Below, piece by piece: positions 31,402-38,838 of a stretch of 38,838 bases of DNA. How positions within the stretch are numbered: the first letter of the stretch is position 1; the number at the start of each line of letters is the position of its first letter. Source of the stretch: DASPWV01 sp046727855. Its GTDB lineage: Bacteria > Acidobacteriota > Vicinamibacteria > Vicinamibacterales > UBA2999. Both the position numbers and the translations under genes were made by a program. The stretch spans positions 1 through 38,838 of the forward strand of contig JBKPDL010000197.1 in assembly GCA_046727855.1 (NCBI GenBank), in the 5' to 3' direction. A model generated the notes under the pieces. The model saw only the letters and a program-made list of their open reading frames with translations. It ran no database searches and had not been told where the DNA came from.

Positions 31402-31540
31402 ACGGAGAACCTCAGGAGCGGGCTCAGCAATTCGAGTACCAGCAGAGCTAGGCTTATTTTGTGGGCTCTTTTTTTCACGCGCGTTGCACGCGAGTAACAA
31501 AGCTGCAATTGGAATGTCAAAATTTCACATTCGCAAGAAA

Positions 31541-33526
31541 CTACTCAATTCTGCGCTGCCCGGCACGATAAAGAATGCCGCCTAAGGCGAGGAATAGCAA
31601 GGCGCCCGCGACGTGCGCCACCGCGCCCTCGTCGTGGAGAAACGGCAACGCGTTTCCAATCGCCTGGAATGGACCGATGTAACCCGTTCCGACGAGCACC
31701 GCGAACAGGATGCCGGCAAGTGATCCGCCCGCGATCAGGCCGGAGCTGAAAAGCGTTCCGGCGCTCAACTCGGATTCCGACGTTACTCCCGTCCGCCGCT
31801 CCACGAGCCATCGCAGGAGACCGCCGACGAAGATCGGCGCCGTCGTGGCGATCGGAAGATACGAACCGACAGCAAACGACAGCGAGTGAATGCCGCATAA
31901 CTCCAGCGTCACCGAGACGAACACTCCAACGAGCACAAGACCCCACGGCAACTCCTGACTGAGGAGACCCTTGATGATCGTCGCCATCAGCGTCGCCTGC
32001 GGAGCCGGCACGTCCTGCGATCCAACGCCGAACACGCGATGCATGTAGAGCGTCGTCATACCAATGACGAACGCCGACGTGATCACGCCGATGAGCAGCC
32101 CCATCTGCTGGTACACCGGCGTAGCGCCGACGATGTAGCCCGTTTTCAAGTCTTGTGACGTGTTGCCCGCGTTTGCCGCGGCGATACAGATGATGGCACC
32201 GACGCAGAGCGCAACCGGGGAGTATATGTCACCCGTCCATCCGAGCCCGACGAAGATCAGGCACGTGATGATTAGGGTGGCGATCGTCATGCCGGAGATC
32301 GGGTTTGACGACGAACCAATCAATCCTGTGATGCGCGATGAGACCGTGGCAAAGAAGAAGCCGAAAATTACCACCAGCACCGAAACGAGAACGTTGCCCT
32401 GCGTCGGCAGGCCGGGCATGACAGCGAGGAAAATCGCGAGCGCGAGCGATCCGCCAAGGACGATTGCCATGGGAATGTCACGTTCGGTGCGTGTGCTCGC
32501 CGCGCCGCCGGCGGCGCCAATGCCTTTCAGACCTTCGCGTGCCGAGGAGACGATCGTGGGAATGGTGCGTGCCAGGGTAATCAACCCAGCGGCCAGCACC
32601 GCGCCCGCGCCGATGTAGCGGATATACGCGCTCCAGATCTGTCCGGGCGCCATCTCAGAGAGCAGGAAGGGGCGTCCGGTTGCGGGATTGACGGCGAAGT
32701 TCGGGTGAATCGGCGGAAAGGGCGTCGTAATGGCCGCCCCGAGAATCGACAGCAGCGGCAGCAGCACCAGCCACGACAACACGCCGCCGGCGAACATCGT
32801 CCCGGCGATGCGCGGGCCGATGACGTAGCCGACGCCCATGTACTCGGGCGAGATGTCAACGTTGAGGGTGGCGTTCGGAAACTGACTCGCGCGCGGAAAG
32901 GAATACCCGACGTCCTGCCGGAAAATGTTGAACGTCCACGACAGCGACTTCCAGAGTGCGCCGATGCCGAGGCCGCTGAAGACGAGGCCGGCAAGGCGGC
33001 CACCGCGTTCGCCCGCGACCAACACTTCGGCGCACGCCGTTCCTTCCGGATAGGGCAACACCCCGTGCTCTTTGACGATGAGCGCGCGGCGCAGCGGCAC
33101 CATCATGAGCACGCCGAGAATGCCCCCGGCAAACGTCAGCAGCGTGATTTGGAAGTAGTTGAAAAACCCCGGGCCGAATGGCGTCAGGAAGATGAGCGCC
33201 GGAATCGTGAACACGACACCCCCTGCCACGGATTCGCCGGCCGATCCGATCGTCTGTACGATGTTGTTCTCGAGGATGGTCGACCCTCCGAGCTTCTTCA
33301 GCACCGAGATCGCGAGCACTGCGATCGGGATCGATGCGCTCACTGTGAGTCCCGCGCGGAGACCTAAGTAGACCGTTGACGCGCCGAAAACCAGTCCGAA
33401 GATCACGCCGAGCAGAACGGCCTTGGCGGTGAACTCCGGCATCGACTGCGTCGCCGGGACATACGGCTGAAAGCCTTTTGGAGCCGCTACGCTGCGGGGC
33501 TTTTCAGCGGTCGTGGGGTGTGCCAT
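31541..33526 (-). CDS. OPT family oligopeptide transporter
   Basis: Using ATG 33526 gives 661 residues. The frame stays open to 33664, but that extension is Arg-rich, overlaps the next gene and is not expected. The body is highly hydrophobic, with about 14-16 membrane segments. Family blocks I recognise are 'FTAKAVLLGVIFGLVFGAST' then 'VYLGLRAGLTVSASIPIAVL', 'ENNIVQTIGSAGESVAGGVV', 'LPYPEGTACAEVL' and 'QDLKTGYIVGATPVYQQMGL'. OPT proteins move oligopeptides or metal chelates (siderophores) across the inner membrane, driven by protons. The bacterial branch is poorly characterised, so the cargo is not assigned. The stop lies 140 bases from the receiver-like gene. No periplasmic binding protein is nearby, as expected for OPT. 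Confidence 0.9.
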   Translation of the reverse strand: MAHPTTAEKPRSVAAPKGFQPYVPATQSMPEFTAKAVLLGVIFGLVFGASTVYLGLRAGLTVSASIPIAVLAISVLKKLGGSTILENNIVQTIGSAGESVAGGVVFTIPALIFLTPFGPGFFNYFQITLLTFAGGILGVLMMVPLRRALIVKEHGVLPYPEGTACAEVLVAGERGGRLAGLVFSGLGIGALWKSLSWTFNIFRQDVGYSFPRASQFPNATLNVDISPEYMGVGYVIGPRIAGTMFAGGVLSWLVLLPLLSILGAAITTPFPPIHPNFAVNPATGRPFLLSEMAPGQIWSAYIRYIGAGAVLAAGLITLARTIPTIVSSAREGLKGIGAAGGAASTRTERDIPMAIVLGGSLALAIFLAVMPGLPTQGNVLVSVLVVIFGFFFATVSSRITGLIGSSSNPISGMTIATLIITCLIFVGLGWTGDIYSPVALCVGAIICIAAANAGNTSQDLKTGYIVGATPVYQQMGLLIGVITSAFVIGMTTLYMHRVFGVGSQDVPAPQATLMATIIKGLLSQELPWGLVLVGVFVSVTLELCGIHSLSFAVGSYLPIATTAPIFVGGLLRWLVERRTGVTSESELSAGTLFSSGLIAGGSLAGILFAVLVGTGYIGPFQAIGNALPFLHDEGAVAHVAGALLFLALGGILYRAGQRRIE

Positions 33527-33573
33527 GCGGCGGATGGTAGCAGAACTGCGCGCGTCCAGGCGCAGCGGAATAC

Positions 33574-34965
33574 TCAGCGGTAATGCACACGGCCGTTTTC
33601 GTCGATGTAGGCGACGTGCGATGCTTCGGCATCGAGCGCGCCTCCGACGAGCGAGAACAGCCATAGTGTGTCTGTGTCCGCGGGAACCGGAAACAGCAGT
33701 CGAACGTCGCGCACTCGCCGTGACTCACGCACGATCGTTTCGCATCCCGCCACGATTGCGCCGTAGCCCGGCAACCGGTGAAAGCTCCACGCCATTTGTG
33801 CGCGGCCGGGCTGCGCTGCGAGAACGAGCAGCAACAACGCCGACGCGAGCGCGATCCGAGCCGTGTAAAGGATGCGCTGGACCCATGCGAACAACGTGAT
33901 CATCGCGGGCGGAATAAGAACCAGGAACCAATAGGCTTGATCGAGGCGTCCTTGCCACAGCGAGAAGACAAGCACCGCCACGGCCAGAGGAGTGGCGGAA
34001 GCAACGAGAAGCCCAGTGTCTCGCACCAGGGCGACGGTGAGGGCGAAGCATAGAGCGAGAATGGTGTTGAAGTACGGGAGCTGGTGCGGCGCGCCGACGA
34101 GAAACTGCAGGCTGGTCGCGACCAAATTCGCGCTCTCGCGAACGTGAACAGTTCGACCGGGAGCCGCCAGAACTGATTGAAGACTTCTCGTAATCCGGCT
34201 TTCTTCCGGGTTCGGAAACCGCAGCCGATCAATCAGCCACGGTGTTTGCAGGATCACGATGACGCTCGCGACGAGCGCCGCCATCTGTCCGCAGCGTTTC
34301 CACTGGCGGTCTTTCAGGGGAACGGCAATCGTCCACAGAATGAGCGGCGCCGCAACCACCACGGCGGAGGTGTGGCATTGAACAGCGCACCAGCTCGTGA
34401 TCACGATCGCTGTCGCCTGCGAAAGCGTAATCTCGCGTTTCCACAAAACCGCGGCGATCGCGAGCTTCACAAGCGCCTCTGCCATGGGCGGATTCCAGAT
34501 GGTGGAACTGAGTGTCGCGTCGTAACCCGACGTCGCACCCGCGAGCACAATGGTCAACGCGAGAACGGCCGCGCGAAGGCGTCGTGCCAGCGCCACGAAC
34601 AGCACCGCGTCGGCAATCGATTGCGCTGCGGCGACGCCGATGCCTCCAGCGTGCGGCAGATTCGTCCATGGACTGGCGAGCCGCGCGATCGCCCATAGGC
34701 CCCAGTAGTAAATCGGACCGATAGTCGTGCCGCCCGCGGTGCTCGGTACGCCCGAGAGCGGCAGATCGCCGAAACGCCGAAGCGCGAGGCTCCAATCTCT
34801 GATTTGGTCGCCGCGCAGGAAAAAACTCTCGCTGACGCCGTGCGTGCGAAACCACAGCAGGTAACCAAGGAGTACTGCGGCCAGGGGGAGAATCAGTCGA
34901 TCCGGTTGCCAACGGCGAGGCCGCGAATCGTCGTCGGAGCGGCGCGCCGCGACCTTTTCCAGCAT
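33574..34965 (-). CDS. Polytopic membrane protein, GT39/ArnT-like glycosyltransferase candidate
   Basis: Starting at ATG 34965 gives 463 residues with about 10-12 membrane segments. After the first segment, 'FFLRGDQIRDWSLALRR' places an Asp pair in the first outer loop, where lipid-linked sugar transferases (PMT, ArnT) keep their catalytic acid. 'STAGGTTIGPIYYWGLWAIA' and 'TSGYDATLSSTIWNPPMAEA' follow, as in that superfamily. The C-terminus is a soluble periplasmic tail ('DTDTLWLFSLVGGALDAEAS'). The assignment is by fold pattern and order, not by a specific named family. A GTG start at 35004 would overlap the divergent rex start; the ATG leaves 29 bases between them. Function beyond sugar transfer is not assigned. 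Confidence 0.7.
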   Translation of the reverse strand: MLEKVAARRSDDDSRPRRWQPDRLILPLAAVLLGYLLWFRTHGVSESFFLRGDQIRDWSLALRRFGDLPLSGVPSTAGGTTIGPIYYWGLWAIARLASPWTNLPHAGGIGVAAAQSIADAVLFVALARRLRAAVLALTIVLAGATSGYDATLSSTIWNPPMAEALVKLAIAAVLWKREITLSQATAIVITSWCAVQCHTSAVVVAAPLILWTIAVPLKDRQWKRCGQMAALVASVIVILQTPWLIDRLRFPNPEESRITRSLQSVLAAPGRTVHVRESANLVATSLQFLVGAPHQLPYFNTILALCFALTVALVRDTGLLVASATPLAVAVLVFSLWQGRLDQAYWFLVLIPPAMITLFAWVQRILYTARIALASALLLLVLAAQPGRAQMAWSFHRLPGYGAIVAGCETIVRESRRVRDVRLLFPVPADTDTLWLFSLVGGALDAEASHVAYIDENGRVHYR

Positions 34966-34993
34966 TCGACGATTAGGGTATTCTGGGTTCGCT

Positions 34994-35005
34994 TGTGAAT
35001 TCACA
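34994..35005. promoter_or_regulatory. Palindrome TGTGAATTCACA over the rex start codon
   Basis: A 12-base perfect palindrome includes the GTG start of rex and, on the other strand, the alternative GTG start of the membrane gene. The surrounding CTTGT (34992-34996) and ACAAG (35008-35012) add an outer inverted repeat. Rex operators use TTGTGAA and TTCACAA half-sites, usually spaced; here the halves adjoin, so Rex binding is plausible but not typical. Confidence 0.5.
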
Positions 35006-35663
35006 GAACAAGCGGAAAGCTGCCAACGAACAGGTTTCCGAGCTCACCACCAATCGTTTGTCCGTGTATTTGCGCTGCTTGACGCAACTCGAAAGCGCGG
35101 GCGTCGAAACGATTTCGTCGCAGGCGCTGGCGGAGCAGTTTCATCTCAATGCCGCGCAGATTCGCAAGGATCTGGCGTATTTCGGTGAGTTTGGCGTTCG
35201 CGGTGTCGGCTACTACGTCAAGGATCTGCGGCGCCACCTTCGTCAGATTCTGGGTCTTGACCGAAAGCTGCGCGTCGCCGTGATGGGCGCCGGCAATCTC
35301 GGTCTCGCGCTGGCAGACTACCCGGGTTTTCGCCGCGAAGGATTTGAGATTGTCGCGCTCTTTGATGTAGCCGACAGCAAGATCGGCGACGCATCGCGCA
35401 GCGGCGTCCCGATCCACGATATCCGCGAGCTGAAGAAGATCGTCCGCAAGGACCGAATCGACATTGCTGTTATCGCGGTGCCGGCTGAATCGGCTCAACC
35501 GGTTCTCGATCAAGTTGTCGCGGCCGGCGTGAAGGCGGTGCTGAACTTTTCACCTGGCGCGTTGAAAGTTGGTCCCGGAGTCAAGTTGAAAAGCGTCGAT
35601 CTCACCGTGTCGCTCGAGAGCCTGTCGTTTTATCTTGCGCAGGGGATCGACGATGGCGACTAA
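34995..35663 (+). CDS. rex: Redox-sensing transcriptional repressor Rex
   Basis: The 222-residue protein has the Rex winged-helix domain (about 15-78; 'NRLSVYLRCLTQL', 'LNAAQIRKDLAYFGEFGVRG' then 'VGYYV'). A Rossmann NAD(H)-binding domain follows with 'VAVMGAGNLGLALADY' (GAGNLG at 98-103) and the domain-swapped C-terminal helix ('SLESLSFYLAQGI'). Rex represses respiratory and fermentative genes when NAD+ is high and leaves DNA when NADH rises. The start is GTG at 34995 with no strong Shine-Dalgarno sequence. The palindrome on the start codon suggests self-regulation (inference). It overlaps moaC by 11 bases, so the two are cotranscribed, linking molybdenum cofactor synthesis to redox state. 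Confidence 0.93.
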   Translation: MNSQNKRKAANEQVSELTTNRLSVYLRCLTQLESAGVETISSQALAEQFHLNAAQIRKDLAYFGEFGVRGVGYYVKDLRRHLRQILGLDRKLRVAVMGAGNLGLALADYPGFRREGFEIVALFDVADSKIGDASRSGVPIHDIRELKKIVRKDRIDIAVIAVPAESAQPVLDQVVAAGVKAVLNFSPGALKVGPGVKLKSVDLTVSLESLSFYLAQGIDDGD

Positions 35664-36186
35664 GGCGCGGCTCACGCATGTCGATGAGCGCGGCCGCATC
35701 CGCATGGTTGATGTCGGCGACAAGCCGGTAACCGCGCGCGAGGCAGTGGCGCGAGGTACTGTATCAATGTCGCCAACAGCGCGCCGGCTGATTCGCACGG
35801 GCGCTGTAAAGAAAGGCGATCCGCTGCAGGCATCGCGGCTCGCCGGCATCATGGCGGCAAAGCGCACATCCGAGCTGATCCCGTTATGTCATCCGTTGCC
35901 GCTGACACACGTGGGCGTTGACATCACGGCGACGCGCGGCGGCTACGCCATCGAAGCGCGCGTGCGGACTTCGGCGCAGACGGGCGTCGAAATGGAGGCA
36001 TTGACCGCTGTGGCGGTCGCCGCGCTCACGCTCTACGACATGGTGAAAGCCGTGGACAAATCGATGGTAATCGGCGAGATCTGCCTTCTCGAGAAGCGTG
36101 GGGGCAAGTCGGGGGTGTATCTGCGAACGGGGAACGAAGAACAAAGAACAAAGAACAAACGCAAACGCACCACCGAACGGCCTTAG
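35653..36186 (+). CDS. moaC: Cyclic pyranopterin monophosphate synthase (MoaC) with repeat-derived tail
   Basis: The ATG at 35653 overlaps the end of rex. The 177-residue product has all MoaC blocks: 'TSELIPLCHPLPLTHVGVDI' (residues 72-91), 'TGVEMEALTAV' (110-120), 'LYDMVKAVDKSM' (127-138) and 'LLEKRGGKSG'. MoaC makes cyclic pyranopterin monophosphate from the MoaA product in the first step of molybdenum cofactor synthesis. Usual MoaC ends near residue 160. Here residues 161-177 (NEEQRTKNKRKRTTERP) are encoded by the 'gaacaaagaac' array that follows, so the repeat has replaced the original stop. The catalytic core looks intact. No moaA or moaE is in the window. Confidence 0.93.
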   Translation: MATKARLTHVDERGRIRMVDVGDKPVTAREAVARGTVSMSPTARRLIRTGAVKKGDPLQASRLAGIMAAKRTSELIPLCHPLPLTHVGVDITATRGGYAIEARVRTSAQTGVEMEALTAVAVAALTLYDMVKAVDKSMVIGEICLLEKRGGKSGVYLRTGNEEQRTKNKRKRTTERP

Positions 36187-36294
36187 TCCCGAAGGTCTGT
36201 TGTGTTCGTCGTCGTTCTTTACTGCGTTTCTGGTTTGCGTTCTGAAGTTCCTAGTCCCGTGTTCTCAAGTTCTTAGTTCTTTAGTTCTCCGTTC
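36133..36294. repeat. 'gaacaaagaac/gttcttag' array overlapping the moaC end
   Basis: The left part repeats gaacgaagaacaaagaac, and the right part carries the complement (gttctgaagttcctag, gttctcaagttcttagttc). The two halves can pair. The array begins inside moaC codons and ends at the next gene's ATG (36295). Confidence 0.75.
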
Positions 36295-37278
36295 ATGACA
36301 ATCCTCATCTCCATTCAGCAACCCGTACGCGCCTGGCAGATTCCAGAAGCTGCGGTGGTGGCGTTGCGCAGCCGCTTCCCGCATCTCACCTTCGTTCATG
36401 CCACGAGTGAAAGCGAGCGCGCCCGCGGCCTCGAGGATTGCGACATCGCCTTCACCTGGATCCTCAACGCAGCAGAGTTGGCGAGCGCGAAAAAGCTGCG
36501 GTGGGTGCACTCCTCCGCGGTTGCGGTCGAAACGTTCTGCCTGCCGGAGATGTTCGCGCGCGGCATTCTCGTCAGCAACTCGCGCGGGATTCAGGCGGCG
36601 CCGATTGCCGAGCACGTGATGGCGGTGCTCCTGGCGCTTGCCAAGCAGCTTCCGTTCGTTCTCAATCGACAGCGTAAGCGTCAGTGGGCCCAGAACGAGT
36701 TCACCGGCGATCGTCTGCCGTGGCTGCTCGAGGGAAGGACGCTGGGCCTGATCGGCGTCGGCACAATCGGCTCCGAAATCGCGCAACGCGCGGCCGCGTT
36801 TGGGATGAAGGTCATCGCAATGCGTCGCCGCGCCGACCGCGGCGGGGTGCTCGGCGTGACGGAAATGCTGGCGCCGTCGGAGCTCGATGTCCTGCTTGCT
36901 CGATCCGACGCCATTGTCATTGCGGCGCCGCTGACGATCAAAACAGAGAACCTGCTTGGCGCACACGAGCTTGCGCAGATGAAGCAAGGCGCGGTGCTCA
37001 TCAACGTCGGACGCGCGCGGATCATCGATCACGCGGCGCTCGCGAACGCTCTGCGCTCGGGGCATCTTGGAGGCGCGTCTCTGGATGTCTTCCCGCGGGA
37101 ACCGCTTCCCTCGAATGATGCGCTGTGGACGGCGCCCAACGTGATTCTGACACCGCACACGTCCGGCTTCCGCCACGGGCACTGGGACGACGTGATCAAC
37201 CTGTTTGCGGAGAATCTGAAGAGATACGAGGCAGGCGAACCGATTAAGTTTCGGGTCGAGCCGGAACTAGGATACTGA
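36295..37278 (+). CDS. D-2-hydroxyacid dehydrogenase (NAD(P)-dependent)
   Basis: The 327-residue enzyme has the family's Rossmann motif 'LIGVGTIGSEIAQR' (GVGTIG at 154-159) and the catalytic residues Arg240 ('NVGRARIID'), Glu269 ('DVFPREPLP') and His288 ('LTPHTSG'). Where NAD-specific members keep an Asp at the end of the second strand, this one has 'VIAMRRRADR', an Arg cluster that favours NADP (inference, as in glyoxylate/hydroxypyruvate reductases). The acid reduced could be glyoxylate, hydroxypyruvate or another 2-oxoacid. The start abuts a repeat array and has no obvious Shine-Dalgarno sequence. Convergent with the CDF gene across a second array. Confidence 0.9.
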   Translation: MTILISIQQPVRAWQIPEAAVVALRSRFPHLTFVHATSESERARGLEDCDIAFTWILNAAELASAKKLRWVHSSAVAVETFCLPEMFARGILVSNSRGIQAAPIAEHVMAVLLALAKQLPFVLNRQRKRQWAQNEFTGDRLPWLLEGRTLGLIGVGTIGSEIAQRAAAFGMKVIAMRRRADRGGVLGVTEMLAPSELDVLLARSDAIVIAAPLTIKTENLLGAHELAQMKQGAVLINVGRARIIDHAALANALRSGHLGGASLDVFPREPLPSNDALWTAPNVILTPHTSGFRHGHWDDVINLFAENLKRYEAGEPIKFRVEPELGY

Positions 37279-37426
37279 GCTCCGAATACTGACCTCCGAA
37301 TTTGGAGATTTGGAGATTTGGAGCAGATCTGGAGATTTAGGGATTTAGAAATCCCCAAATCCTTAAATCCCCAAATCGCCAAATCGACTCCAAATCTCCA
37401 CATCAACAAGTCTCCAAATTCGGAGA
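37279..37426. repeat. 'gatttgga/tccaaatc' inverted array filling a convergent gap
   Basis: The left half repeats aatttggagatttggag, and the right half the complement (ccccaaatccttaaatcccc, ccaaatcgactccaaatctcc). The array occupies exactly the space between the stop codons of the dehydrogenase and CDF genes. The same words occur at 22803-22866. Confidence 0.85.
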
Positions 37427-38290
37427 TCACGTCCGCGGTGGCGGCTCTATATGAATCACCGCGTCCTTGATCTGAGGATACTTCGCAATGATTCGATCCT
37501 TCACGATATGCGAAATCCGGTGCGCGTCCTCCAGCCGCATGTTGGGGTCCATCCAGATGTGCAGATCGACAAACACATGATCCGCCGACCCGCGCGAACG
37601 AATCCGATGGCAGCCGATCACTTCAGGAACTCCCTGCACCACCGCGCGTAAATCGTCGGCGGCGATCACCATCTGATCGGCCAGGATGCGTGACGTGTCC
37701 TGGAAAATGTCCCAGCATGCCTTGCCGATGAAGACGGCGATGACAATAGCCGCGACCGGATCGAGCATCGGATAGCCTAGCCGGACACCGGCCAACGCGG
37801 CGATCACGGCGCCCGACGTCAGCAGATCACTTTGCGTGTGGTGCGAGTCGGCAATCAGCACCTCGCTCGCCAGACGAAAGCCTTCGCGTCGCTCGTAAAC
37901 GACGACGGCGAGGTTGATGAGGAACGTCGATCCCATCACGGCAAAGCTCAGCCCAGTCACGCTTGGTGCGTCCCCGGATACGAAACGCTCGGCGGCGGCC
38001 CACAGCACCTGAACGAGCACGATCAACAGAAACAGGAGAATGGCAAGCGACGCCATCGTCTCGAACTTGCGATGACCGTAGGGGTGCTCGGTGTCTGGCG
38101 GCTGCTGCGAGATCCTCACGCCGACCAGCGCGACGACGTTCGAGGCAGTGTCGGTGAGCGAGTGGAAGCCGTCGGAGAGCACACTGATCGCGCCGGTCAG
38201 ATAGCCGAGCGCAATCTTGGCAAACGCGACGGTCAGGTTGAGGAAGAGGACTCGGAAGAGAACGCGGGAAACTGCTAGATAACGATCCAC
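37427..38290 (-). CDS. Cation diffusion facilitator (CDF) metal exporter, zinc type
   Basis: The 287-residue transporter has six membrane segments and a C-terminal cytosolic domain ('HRIRSRGSADHVFVDLHIWM'). The metal site in segments two and five is His43 and Asp47 ('DGFHSLTD') with His151 and Asp155 ('SHHTQSD'), a His-Asp/His-Asp set that in CDF proteins favours zinc. The YiiP type has Asp at the first position. It would export Zn2+ in exchange for protons. The start is GTG at 38290. It converges with the dehydrogenase gene and follows lepB on the same strand across a perfect hairpin array. Confidence 0.9.
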   Translation of the reverse strand: MDRYLAVSRVLFRVLFLNLTVAFAKIALGYLTGAISVLSDGFHSLTDTASNVVALVGVRISQQPPDTEHPYGHRKFETMASLAILLFLLIVLVQVLWAAAERFVSGDAPSVTGLSFAVMGSTFLINLAVVVYERREGFRLASEVLIADSHHTQSDLLTSGAVIAALAGVRLGYPMLDPVAAIVIAVFIGKACWDIFQDTSRILADQMVIAADDLRAVVQGVPEVIGCHRIRSRGSADHVFVDLHIWMDPNMRLEDAHRISHIVKDRIIAKYPQIKDAVIHIEPPPRT

Positions 38291-38294
38291 GTCA

Positions 38295-38374
38295 GTTCAA
38301 AGTTCAAAGTTCAAACTTCAAAGTGAAGAACGAACGTGGTCTCAACTTTGAACTTTGAACTTTGAACTTTGAAC
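38295..38374. repeat. 'gttcaaa/tttgaac' perfect hairpin array
   Basis: Three gttcaaa units (38295-38315) pair with tttgaac units, of which there are four (38347-38374). At least 21 base pairs are perfect. It begins four bases upstream of the CDF start and ends two bases from the lepB stop, so it is the likely transcription end for lepB or the leader of the CDF gene. Confidence 0.9.
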
Positions 38375-38376
38375 TC

Positions 38377-38838
38377 TCAGAAAACACGCCCGTTCGGCAC
38401 CGGCCACCACCGCAGCTGCACCTTACCAATGATGTACTTCTTCGGCACGAAGCCCCAGTGACGACTATCGGAGCTGTTGTTGCGGTGATCCCCCATCACA
38501 AAGTAGTAACCCTCCGGAATCACCTGCGGCCCCCAGTCATCGTGGCTGCGATACTCGGGTGGGACGTATTCATCGCGCATCGGCACGTCATTGACGTAGA
38601 CGCGCCCGTCGACGATGCGGACGGTGTCGTTTTCTTCGGCAATCACCCGCTTGACGAACGACTTGTCGGGGTTGAGCGGGTAATACAGCATGACGATGTC
38701 GCCGCGCTGCGGCGCCGCGAGCCGGTACGCGAGTTTGTTGACGATCAGGCGATCCTGATCGGCAAGCGTCGGCGCCATGCTCTGGCCTTCGACGCGCGCC
38801 ACCTGGAAGCCGAAGGTCACGATCAGCGTGGCGTAGAC
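38377..38838 (-). CDS. lepB: Signal peptidase I, 5' part outside the window
   Basis: The readable part is 153 residues and is open at the window edge. It shows 'VYATLIVTFGFQVARVEGQS', the end of a membrane segment followed by the catalytic Ser ('EGQSMAPTL'). The catalytic Lys lies in 'SFVKRVIAEENDTV', and the C-terminal blocks 'GYYFVMGDHRNNSSDSRHWG' and 'FVPKKYIIGKVQLRWWP' follow. Signal peptidase I cuts signal peptides from exported proteins on the outer face of the inner membrane. The GTG at 38820 is not the true start, since the frame continues upstream in typical LepB sequence. The first part of the gene lies beyond 38838. Confidence 0.95.
   Translation of the reverse strand, partial: VYATLIVTFGFQVARVEGQSMAPTLADQDRLIVNKLAYRLAAPQRGDIVMLYYPLNPDKSFVKRVIAEENDTVRIVDGRVYVNDVPMRDEYVPPEYRSHDDWGPQVIPEGYYFVMGDHRNNSSDSRHWGFVPKKYIIGKVQLRWWPVPNGRVF

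Noticed and set aside
31440..31475. T-run preceded by a 5-base stem (agagc/gctct) as a terminator
   Set aside because: It faces rightward where no rightward gene ends nearby, and the stem is short with a long loop.
33527..33664. N-terminal extension of the OPT transporter
   Set aside because: The extension is Arg-rich, overlaps the neighbouring gene, and the transporter has a normal start at 33526.

Overview
The window is high-GC bacterial chromosome without rRNA genes, insertion sequences, phage genes or CRISPR arrays. The gene content points to Acidobacteriota, most likely Vicinamibacteria. It has two proteins of the acidobacterial VWFA family, a DUF6152 protein, two DUF6644 membrane proteins, and a run of secreted paralogs with a 'GRWEGDT' signature. 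This assignment is inferred from family knowledge, not from a marker phylogeny.

Layout. Positions 1-420 hold a large inverted array of a 9-base repeat. 656-4320 is an operon of three secreted paralogs of unknown function plus a DUF6152 protein, facing two DUF6644 membrane proteins (4450-5592). 5745-9165 encodes exported redox proteins: a cytochrome c fused to a copper monooxygenase-like module, its partner, and two small cytochromes with C-terminal haem sites. Then come tRNA-Leu(CAA), a possible toxin-antitoxin-like pair (9629-10274) and a 49-residue DUF3096 protein. 10837-15606 is a leftward operon of an exported methyltransferase, a membrane-anchored MutS-like ATPase and a HerA-like ATPase. 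15889-16497 is a carD gene cut in two by an in-frame TAA. plsC, an Hpt protein and a DUF4126 protein follow, then two tandem VWFA proteins and a serine hydrolase (to 24402).

24297-31401 is a regulatory island. It holds two secreted fibronectin type III proteins, two receiver-like proteins whose phospho-acceptor Asp is replaced by Glu, and two receiver-less sigma54-activator-type AAA+ proteins. One of the AAA+ proteins has lost the GAFTGA motif. 31541-38838 is more conventional: an OPT transporter, a GT39-like membrane protein, rex-moaC, a 2-hydroxyacid dehydrogenase, a CDF metal transporter, and the 3' part of lepB.

The strongest scale-crossing signal is a set of more than ten intergenic arrays made of 7-9 base words. 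Most are arranged as inverted repeats, often filling the whole gap between convergent genes. Some reach into coding sequence: the moaC tail is made from one, and another is complementary to the start of the DUF4126 gene. The most unusual single genes are the split carD, the paired Glu-substituted receivers with AAA+ partners, and the exported SAM methyltransferase.
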